From: DASQQQ01 sp036390995
Lineage (GTDB): Bacteria; Actinomycetota; UBA4738; HRBIN12
Direction: 5' to 3'
DNA length: 11,825 bases
Assembly: GCA_036390995.1 (NCBI GenBank)
Contig: DASWAT010000024.1
Location: 1-11,825 of the forward strand
Positions 7,262 through 11,825 of the stretch are shown here, one piece after another. The translations under genes were made by a program, and so were the position numbers. How positions within the stretch are numbered: the stretch's first letter is position 1; every line of letters begins with the position of its first letter. The notes below the pieces were generated by a model that saw nothing but the letters and a program-made list of their open reading frames with translations, made no database searches and had not been told where the DNA came from.

Positions 7262-7447
7262 ATGGAGTTCGCCATCGAGATGCTGGCGCTGCTCGCGTTC
7301 GTTGCCCTCGGGGCCTGGGCCAGCGCCGTGCTCGATCGGAAGTGGGAGCGAAAGAGCGCGACGCACGACCTGCAGCGCGTCCCGCTAACCCCCACCGGGT
7401 CTGCGGCCAACATATCGAGGCGGGGGCGAAGGGCCCAACCCGACTGA
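7262..7447 (+). CDS. Small single-pass membrane protein, unknown function
   Basis: The protein has 61 aa and is not recognised. ATG 7262 is preceded by a strong ribosome binding site (GGAGAGGAG at 7248-7256), the best argument that it is real. Residues 1-24 (MEFAIEMLALLAFVALGAWA) form a hydrophobic helix, probably an uncleaved signal anchor. It is followed by a basic stretch (LDRKWERKSATHDL) and an Arg-rich tail ending RRGRRAQPD. The frame is open further upstream to 7136, but that part is Arg/Pro/Gly-rich and looks like out-of-frame GC-rich sequence. It has no co-directional partner; the 35-bp repeat lies 86 bases downstream. It could be a genuine small membrane protein or a leftover of the surrounding decayed region. 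Confidence 0.5.
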   Translation: MEFAIEMLALLAFVALGAWASAVLDRKWERKSATHDLQRVPLTPTGSAANISRRGRRAQPD

Positions 7448-7533
7448 ACGGGCGTTCCACCATCGGGGATCGGGATCCCGGTCATGCCCTGGAGCTGTAC
7501 GTGACCTACCCCCGCACGAACGCGCTCGAGAGC

Positions 7534-7568
7534 GTTCGTCCCTTTCGTCTGGTTCCCGCCGGGGGCAC
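7534..7568. repeat. 35-bp dispersed repeat, copy 2
   Basis: This copy matches 1600-1634 at 34 of 35 positions in the same orientation. It lies between the small membrane protein and the IS481-type transposase, within non-coding sequence. No hairpin follows this copy, unlike copy 1. Confidence 0.75.
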
Positions 7569-7598
7569 TCTGAGCAGGTACTTTGCATTGTGAGGGTT

Positions 7599-7695
7599 CG
7601 GCACGTGTGTCCCACATCGGCTCCAGGAGCTGTGTCCCGTGTCCGGGCCCGGCTCCGGCTCCCGGGCGACAGTGGCTCCGGCACCTGTGTCCCAC
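7599..7695. repeat. Direct repeats around TGTGTCCC left of the IS481-type gene
   Basis: CGGCACGTGTGTCCCAC at 7599-7615 and CGGCACCTGTGTCCCAC at 7679-7695 differ at one base of 17 and lie 80 bp apart in the same orientation. A shorter third copy of TGTGTCCC occurs at 7631-7638. They occupy the leader of the transposase gene, where the left end and transposase-binding sites of the element would be. I found no inverted copy (GTGGGACACA) beyond the right end of the gene, so the element boundaries are not defined. Confidence 0.55.
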
Positions 7696-7760
7696 CCTCG
7701 CCACCCCTCCTCCCGTCCTGATCTTCACTTGCGCTCGAACGAGCCAAGGGGGATCTCGCG

Positions 7761-8968
7761 ATGCTGCAGGAGCTGTCCGTGGTTGAGCAGCGCTACCTGG
7801 CGGTCAGAGACGTGCTCGACGGAGCCAAGGTCACCGACGTCGCGGCGCGCTACGGCATCGACCGCCGGACGGTCCACCGCTGGCTCGTCCGGTACGCCAG
7901 CGAGGGGCTCGGAGCGCTCGTCGACCGCAGCTCACGCCCCGATCGGTGCCCGCGCCAGATCGCACCCGAGATCGAGGCACGGATCGTGTCGCTGCGCACC
8001 ACGCACCGCGGCTGGGGCCCGCGGACGATCCTTGCCAAGTTGCGACGCGAGCTCGAGGTGCCGCCGTCGCGTTCGTCGATCTACCGCTGCCTGGTCCGTC
8101 ACCGGCTGATCCACCCCAAGCCGCGCCGGCGAAGGCGGCAGGACTACAAGCGCTGGGAGCGATCACGCCCGATGGAGCTGTGGCAGATGGACGTGATGGT
8201 CAGCATCCTGCTCGAGGACCGGACCGAGTGCAAGGCGATCACCGGAATCGACGACCACTCCCGCTTCTGCGTTATCGCCAAGGTCGTGCACCGCGCAACG
8301 GCACGCCCCGTGTGCGAGGCGCTGCTGGAGGCGCTGTCGCGCTACGGCGCGCCCGATCAGATCCTGACCGACAAGCAACAAGGTCTTCACCGGCAGGCTC
8401 GCTCACAAGCCGACGACCGTCGCCTTCGACCGGATCCGCCTGCACAACGGGATCCGCCACCTGCTCACCGCGCCCTACTCGCCCACGACGACCGGCAAGA
8501 TCGAGCGGCTGCACAAAACGATCCGCAAGGAGCTGTTGCAGGGCCGGCGGTTCGCGAGCATCGAGCAGGCGCAAACCGAGCTCGACGCCTGGGTGCGGCA
8601 CTACAACGCCGACCGGGAGCACCAGGCGATCGGCGACGTCGCTCCGATCAGGCGCTTTGAGCTCGTGTCCCGCGCCGGCGGCGAGGTCATCGACCCCGAC
8701 CCGCCAGCCGCGGTGAGACCATCGCCGCGCCGCGGTGTCACGCGACGGGTGGATCGTGCCGGGCGGATCAGCATCCTCAAGCACCGCTGCCACGTCGGCC
8801 GCCACCTGTCGGGCCAGCGTGTGATGGTGGAGTCCGCGGACGGGCTTCTGCACGTCACTCACGACGGCGTCCTGGGTGGCCACCCACGCCCGCCGGCGCC
8901 TGGAAGAAGTTCCCGCGCCTGGCGATCGGTGGTTGCCGATACGTCCGAGGTGTGATCCACGCCGGTGA
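7761..8968 (+). pseudogene. IS481-type transposase broken by two frameshifts
   Basis: ATG 7761 follows an AAGGGGG ribosome binding site. Residues 1-60 carry an HTH (VTDVAARYGIDRRTVHRWLV). The rve/DDE domain has the first Asp in WQMDVM (D144), GIDDHSRF, and the second Asp in ILTD (D204). Immediately after D204 the frame is lost at about 8374. The expected NGKVFTGRLAHKP survives, minus the Asn-Gly, one frame over (KVFTGRLAHKPTTVAFDRIR). That frame contains the catalytic Glu in TTTGKIERLHKTIRKELLQG and the HYNADREHQA block. A second extra base near 8876 breaks it again: VLVATHARRRLEEVPAPGDR continues in the third frame to TGA 8966-8968. Left as one unit the gene has the usual length of about 400 aa. 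Either it is a recent pseudogene or the two single-base insertions are sequence errors. Confidence 0.85.
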
Positions 8969-9006
8969 CTTCTGCGACGTGTTCGTCCCCCGGCATGGCC
9001 GGCAAC

Positions 9007-9029
9007 CTCCCGCGAGCTCCTAGCGGGAG
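9007..9029. other. Inverted repeat downstream of the transposase
   Basis: CTCCCGC at 9007-9013 pairs with GCGGGAG at 9023-9029 across nine bases. It sits 39 bases after the transposase stop and directly before the ATG of the PPOX stub. It could be a terminator of the transposase or part of the element end. There is no T-tract. Confidence 0.3.
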
Positions 9030-9180
9030 ATGGACGAGCGGGAGGCGCGAGCGCGCTTCGGCGCCGCTCGCATCGCCTGGCTGCCGACGATCCGACCCGG
9101 TGGCGCCCGGCACGTCGTCCTTGTGGTCTTCGCCCTCGGCGGCGACGCCGTCGTGGCCGCCAGGCAAAGACGTACACTGC
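9030..9180 (+). pseudogene. PPOX-type / F420-dependent oxidoreductase N-terminal stub
   Basis: From ATG 9030 the frame reads MDEREARARFGAARIAWLPT, then IRPGGARHVVLVVFALGGDA. This matches the N-terminal strand-helix region of small pyridoxamine-5'-phosphate-oxidase-like proteins (MDEAEARRRFxxARVARLATVxPDGxPHLVPVVFAL...). Resemblance ends at about 9180. The remaining two thirds of the family, including the flavin or F420 contact regions, are missing. The frame stays open and runs into the next gene, but the intervening residues are Arg/Ser-rich and unlike any family. It is a 3'-truncated remnant just downstream of the broken IS481-type gene. Confidence 0.5.
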
Positions 9181-9356
9181 AGGAAGACGCGATCCCCGTA
9201 CGTGTGGGGAGAAGCAGAAGTCACGGGGATCGCCTCCGCCGATCCCGTCCCATCGCTGGTTCCAGCGAATGCTTGATGCCCCGAGCGTGCTCCGCTCGAA
9301 TCTGGCTCACGTTGGCCCCGGTTGGTCAGGGCATGAACGAGCAAAGGAGAGCACGC

Positions 9357-9662
9357 ATGAGGCACGTACGCGTCGCGACATACGAGATCAAGAAGGGCTC
9401 TTTCCAGGAGATCGCCGATCTTGCCCAGGACGGCATGCTGCGGACGTTCCGGGACCAGCCCGGGTTCATCCGCTACGGCCTTGCCGACCTCGGTGACAAG
9501 ACCTGCCTGTCGCTCAGCCTGTGGGAGACACGCAAGGACGCCGATGCGTCGGCCCCCCTGGCCTCGAACTGGGTTCGCGAGAACATCAGCGACCGGGTTG
9601 AGTTGCGGACGAACCAGATCGGCGACCTCGCCTTCTACGAGGGCGTACCCGCGAAGGTCTGA
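9357..9662 (+). CDS. Antibiotic biosynthesis monooxygenase-like (dimeric alpha/beta barrel) protein
   Basis: The protein has 101 aa. ATG 9357 is chosen because AAAGGAG lies 7-8 bases upstream; an in-frame ATG at 9333 would place that site inside the coding sequence. The order VRVATYEIKKGSFQEIADLA, GMLRTFRDQPGFIRYGLADL, and KTCLSLSLWETRKDADASAP, then WVRENISDRVEL, is typical of the ABM/ferredoxin-like fold: a first strand, a helix, GF.RY....., then LSLWET leading into a second helix. Such proteins are small homodimers used for heme degradation, quinone oxidation or polyketide oxygenation, and many have no known substrate. No neighbouring biosynthesis genes narrow this down. A strong terminator follows, so it is likely transcribed alone. 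Confidence 0.85.
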   Translation: MRHVRVATYEIKKGSFQEIADLAQDGMLRTFRDQPGFIRYGLADLGDKTCLSLSLWETRKDADASAPLASNWVRENISDRVELRTNQIGDLAFYEGVPAKV

Positions 9663-9720
9663 TCGCCCGTCCGATGGTTCCCGGTTGCGCGTGTGCGCTG
9701 CATGAGCGTAGCCGTGAGGG

Positions 9721-9748
9721 GAGGGAGCCCACCTCGGTGGGCTCCCTC
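9721..9748 (+). terminator. Strong intrinsic-type terminator after the ABM-like gene
   Basis: GAGGGAGCCCACC (9721-9733) and GGTGGGCTCCCTC (9736-9748) form a perfect 13-bp stem with a two-base TC link, in practice a short loop. A pyrimidine run (TCTCC) follows, but no T-tract. It is placed 58 bases after the ABM-like stop and about 100 bases before the next gene, so it insulates the two plus-strand genes. Confidence 0.8.
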
Positions 9749-9786
9749 TCTCCGTGGGCCAGCGGCGCTGAGTCGCGAGGGTTACA

Positions 9787-9806
9787 GTTCGCCGGAGAGT
9801 GCGAAC
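9787..9806. promoter_or_regulatory. Inverted repeat GTTCGC-N8-GCGAAC upstream of the cupredoxin gene
   Basis: Two perfect 6-bp half-sites separated by eight bases lie 39-58 bases upstream of ATG 9845, where an operator or promoter overlap would be expected. No cognate regulator is visible in the window. Confidence 0.35.
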
Positions 9807-9815
9807 GTCCGGATG

Positions 9816-9830
9816 CGCGGTTCGACCGCG
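9816..9830 (+). promoter_or_regulatory. Small hairpin just before the cupredoxin ribosome binding site
   Basis: CGCGGT at 9816-9821 and ACCGCG at 9825-9830 can form a 6-bp GC-rich stem with a TCG loop. It directly precedes the purine-rich ribosome binding site (GAGAGGGAGGGG, up to 9842). It may influence mRNA stability or translation, but it is short enough to arise by chance in GC-rich DNA. Confidence 0.25.
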
Positions 9831-9844
9831 AGAGGGAGGGGACC

Positions 9845-10285
9845 ATGAAGCGAAGGACATCCGTCGCGGCCGTCGCGGCGCTTGCGCTACTTGCGCTCAC
9901 CGCATGTGGCTCGAAGGAGGCCTCGAGCGAGGCCGAAGGCGAGGGCGGAAACAACGTCGCCGTGACACTCGACGACTACGCGATCCGGCCCGAGGTGACG
10001 ACCCTGTCCGCCGGAGAGGTGACGTTCAAGGTCAGCAACGCCGGCGCCACGGAGCACGAGATGGTGGTGATCCGAACCGATCTCGATCCCGCCGACATCC
10101 CCTTCGCAGACCACGAGGCGAACGAGGAGGCGCCGGGGATGACCCCGATCGGAGAAGTCGAAGAGGTGCAGCCCGGTGAGGCGCAGGACCTCGTGCTCAC
10201 ACTGGAACCCGGCAGTTACATCCTGCTCTGCAACCTCCCCAAGCACTTCGAGCGTGGCATGGTGACCAAGATCGAGGTCGCGTGA
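9845..10285 (+). CDS. Cupredoxin-like lipoprotein (predicted type 1 copper site)
   Basis: The protein has 146 aa, with ATG 9845 after a strong GGGAGGGG site. The N-terminus MKRRTSVAAVAALALLALTA plus C21 is a lipoprotein signal with lipobox LTAC (18-21), so the mature protein should be lipid-anchored on the outer face of the membrane. A Glu/Ser/Gly-rich linker (22-36) precedes a single cupredoxin domain: VAVTLDDYAIRPEVTTLSAG, then VTFKVSNAGATEHEMVVI. Candidate copper ligands are H71, C129, H134 and M139, in the order His...Cys-x4-His-x4-Met (LLCNLPKHFERGM). This is a complete type 1 set, so electron transfer or copper binding is plausible. It resembles the many actinobacterial small cupredoxin lipoproteins without a defined partner. 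It faces the radical SAM gene tail to tail. Confidence 0.88.
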   Translation: MKRRTSVAAVAALALLALTACGSKEASSEAEGEGGNNVAVTLDDYAIRPEVTTLSAGEVTFKVSNAGATEHEMVVIRTDLDPADIPFADHEANEEAPGMTPIGEVEEVQPGEAQDLVLTLEPGSYILLCNLPKHFERGMVTKIEVA

Positions 10286-10393
10286 GGGAACGCTAAGGCC
10301 CACCGAGGCGCCGACCCCCGTCCGGAGTTCGCCCGCGCCTGGAAGGCAGAGAGAGAATGAAGTACGACTCTCACAGGACCCGGACCGAAGGAT

Positions 10394-10423
10394 GGGCTCA
10401 GTCACTGGCGGAACCCTGAGCCC
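10394..10423. terminator. Inverted repeat between convergent cupredoxin and radical SAM genes
   Basis: GGGCTCAG (10394-10401) and CTGAGCCC (10416-10423) form a perfect 8-bp stem with a 14-base loop, in the 166-base gap between two convergent stops. There is no T-run. The position suits a shared terminator, but the loop is long. Confidence 0.4.
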
Positions 10424-10451
10424 GCCTCGGGGGGCCCCTGCTCGGGTCCTC

Positions 10452-11576
10452 TCACGCGGGCAACCCGACCGGGCGGTACGCGCAGGCGGGATCCTCAGCC
10501 AGCGGGTCCCCGAAGGTGGCGAAGGCCCGGGCTCGCGAACCCCCGCAGGCATCGGCGAATTCGCATTCGCCGCAGCGGCCACTGAACTGGGCTCGACGGA
10601 TGGCGTTCAGTGTCGGGTGCGACCGGTACACGTCCACGACGTTGTCCCTCCGGACGTTGCCGAGCCGAAGGGGCAGGAACCCCGACGGGTACAGGTCGCC
10701 GTCGTGTGATACGAACAGGATGCCCTTGCCGTCCCGAGTGCCCACGCTCTGTGCCCGGGAGGACGCGGGCGCCCCGAGTAGCTCGCGCAGGCGCTCCGTT
10801 AGACCCCGGTAGAGCGGGCCCAGGCCGAAGCCCTCGGCCGGGTCGAGGTCCGGCGCCAGTTCCTTTCGCCACGCGACGACCCGCCGGAAGAACGGCCCCT
10901 CCACCGTGCGAACGATGAACCCGTAGTGCGAGGCGTCATACAGAAAGTGCGCCACATCCTCGTTCTGCTGCGGAGTCAGCTCCTCCAGCCCGGTCCCGCG
11001 CCCGACGCGGATCAGGAAGAAGATCTCCCAGATGTGAGCGCCCCAGGACCTCAGCAGGGCGGCGACGTCGGCAAGTTCCTCGACGTTGTTCCGCATGACC
11101 GTGGTGTTGATCTGGACCGTGTGTCCCTCGGCGACGAGCAGCCGCACCGCCCCCTCGGTCATCGCGAAGTGACCCTCAACTCCGCGCACGCCCTGGTGCG
11201 TCGCCGGGTCGGCGCCGTCCAGGCTGATCGAGACCGTCCTGGCACCCGCCTCGCTCATGCGCCGGGCCGTCTCGGGGGTGAGCAGCGGCGTGACGCTTGG
11301 AGCGAAGCCGATCGGCATCCCGTACGAGCGCGCCCGCCCGGCCAGGTGAAACAGGTCGGGCCGCATGAAGGGATCGCCCCCGGTGAAGATCAAGACGGGG
11401 TACCGCGGCGTGAAGCCCCGAAGATCGTCGATGAGCCGTAGACCCTCGTCGGTGGACAGTTGCCCGGGCAGCGGCTCGCCGATAGCTTCGGCCCGGCAGT
11501 GCCGGCAGGCAAGGCGGCAGGCCTTCGTGGTCTCCCAGAACAGCAGGATGGGGGCCTGGTCGAAGTTCACCGACAA
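10452..11576 (-). CDS. Radical SAM/SPASM domain protein, resembles TIGR04053
   Basis: The protein has 374 aa, starting at TTG 11576 (MSVNFDQAPILLFWETTKAC). A GGAAGGAGAG site lies about 13 bases upstream, a little long; GTG 11570 is an alternative. The radical SAM motif is C20-x3-C24-x2-C27 (CRLACRHC). It is followed by LIFTGGDPFMRPDLF (GGDP in place of the GGEP SAM-binding motif), SVTPLLTPETARRMSEAGAR, VSISLDGADPATHQGVRGVE and VQINTTVMRNNVEEL. The C-terminal SPASM-type region has C335, C338, C344 and C365 (CGECEFADACGG...DPACAYRP) for an extra Fe-S cluster. The ordering fits the TIGR04053 group, which I recall as related to heme-modifying (NirJ/AhbD) and peptide-maturing SPASM enzymes. The substrate is unknown. 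A 38-aa ORF precedes it on the same strand. Confidence 0.88.
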   Translation of the reverse strand: MSVNFDQAPILLFWETTKACRLACRHCRAEAIGEPLPGQLSTDEGLRLIDDLRGFTPRYPVLIFTGGDPFMRPDLFHLAGRARSYGMPIGFAPSVTPLLTPETARRMSEAGARTVSISLDGADPATHQGVRGVEGHFAMTEGAVRLLVAEGHTVQINTTVMRNNVEELADVAALLRSWGAHIWEIFFLIRVGRGTGLEELTPQQNEDVAHFLYDASHYGFIVRTVEGPFFRRVVAWRKELAPDLDPAEGFGLGPLYRGLTERLRELLGAPASSRAQSVGTRDGKGILFVSHDGDLYPSGFLPLRLGNVRRDNVVDVYRSHPTLNAIRRAQFSGRCGECEFADACGGSRARAFATFGDPLAEDPACAYRPVGLPA

Positions 11577-11636
11577 CTTGGCTTCTTCTCTCCTTCCACC
11601 GCGAGCCCGATGCTCTCACATCTTCACCACCGCCGA

Positions 11637-11676
11637 GCTAAGGCGGAGGGAGAGACGGGGGGTTTGGCTAAGGTGG
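11637..11676. promoter_or_regulatory. Pair of GCTAAGGYGG direct repeats upstream of the radical SAM gene
   Basis: GCTAAGGCGG (11637-11646) and GCTAAGGTGG (11667-11676) are spaced exactly 30 bases apart, close to three helical turns, in the 118-base gap before the radical SAM start. A third GCTAAGG occurs at 10292-10298, downstream of the cupredoxin gene. This could be a regulator binding site. No known consensus fits well. Confidence 0.35.
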
Positions 11677-11694
11677 GCATGTTCACGAGAGGGG

Positions 11695-11811
11695 TCAAGA
11701 CCCGTTCCCTCGTTTCGGTGACCATCCCAGTAGTTCGTTGGAACATTCCACAGAGACGATCGTGTACCGCGCCTCCGGCTCTTCTGCCCACCGTTTCCCC
11801 ATCGTGGTCAT
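11695..11811 (-). CDS. Candidate 38-aa peptide upstream of the radical SAM/SPASM gene
   Basis: On the minus strand ATG 11811 opens a 38-codon frame that ends at TGA 11695-11697. It begins MTTMGKRWAEEPEARYTIVS and continues VECSNELLGWSPKRGNGS. AGGAGA at 11819-11824, seven bases upstream, is a very good ribosome binding site. The peptide has one Cys (C23), two Trp and one Tyr. There is no signal sequence or membrane helix. Its stop is 118 bases before the radical SAM start on the same strand, so co-transcription is plausible. It could be a peptide substrate of the SPASM enzyme, a leader peptide, or the truncated 5' end of a larger gene. I do not recognise the sequence and its function is open. 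Confidence 0.5.
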   Translation of the reverse strand: MTTMGKRWAEEPEARYTIVSVECSNELLGWSPKRGNGS

Positions 11812-11825
11812 AGCCCGTTCTCCTG

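Noticed and set aside
7599..7695. CRISPR-like array
   Set aside because: Only two full repeats of 17 bp, with irregular spacing and no cas genes.
6925..7728. 267-codon minus-strand frame in the gene-poor region
   Set aside because: Composition is Arg/Gly/Pro-rich, it crosses the 35-bp repeat, no motif is visible, and the small plus-strand ORF with a good ribosome binding site competes with it.
8981..8989. GTTCGTCCC right of the IS481-type gene as a third copy of the 35-bp repeat
   Set aside because: Only nine bases match and the rest diverges, so it is not distinguishable from chance.
8272..9177. 301-codon minus-strand frame opposite the IS481-type gene
   Set aside because: It is antisense to a transposase with all three catalytic residues recognisable, and shows no family resemblance of its own.

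Overview
This is a GC-rich window of chromosomal character, read as Actinomycetota. The case rests on high GC, frequent GTG/TTG starts, a fragment of the actinobacterial ERCC4-nuclease family that carries an N-terminal extension, a Usp-type domain fused to a cyclic-nucleotide-binding domain, and a radical SAM/SPASM protein resembling TIGR04053. No genus can be named from the sequence.

Layout. 1-640: remains of two transposable elements in convergent orientation, an IS30-type transposase C-terminus (+) with a late frameshift and a badly decayed integrase/transposase (-). 747-1568: an intact Usp/cNMP-binding fusion protein (+). 1569-1805: a convergent intergenic region with one copy of a 35-bp repeat and a strong hairpin. 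1806-2465: a RibD/DHFR-like reductase (-). 2650-3669: two 5'-truncated, frameshifted genes abutting head to head, a LysR-type regulator fragment (-) and an ERCC4-family nuclease fragment (+). 3830-6237: an intact ABC exporter pair (-), ATPase then permease, translationally overlapping. 6247-7760: about 1.5 kb with no convincing full-length gene except one small membrane protein (7262-7447), plus an IS3-like relic, the second copy of the 35-bp repeat and direct repeats. 7761-8968: an IS481-type transposase with two frameshifts. 9030-9180: an N-terminal stub of a PPOX/F420-type oxidoreductase. 9357-9662: an antibiotic-biosynthesis-monooxygenase-like protein (+), followed by a near-perfect terminator. 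9845-10285: a cupredoxin-like lipoprotein (+). 10452-11576: a radical SAM/SPASM protein (-), preceded on the same strand by a 38-residue ORF with a good ribosome binding site (11695-11811).

How it fits together. The intact genes (Usp-cNMP, reductase, ABC pair, ABM-like, cupredoxin, radical SAM) have clean frames. The sequence between them is a graveyard of mobile-element and gene fragments. Nearly every broken gene shows single-base shifts, which could be true decay or residual indel errors in the assembly. No defence island, CRISPR array, rRNA or tRNA was recognised. The most suggestive undescribed arrangement is the short peptide ORF directly upstream of the SPASM radical SAM gene. It is only a candidate: the family of that enzyme is not known to me to modify peptides.
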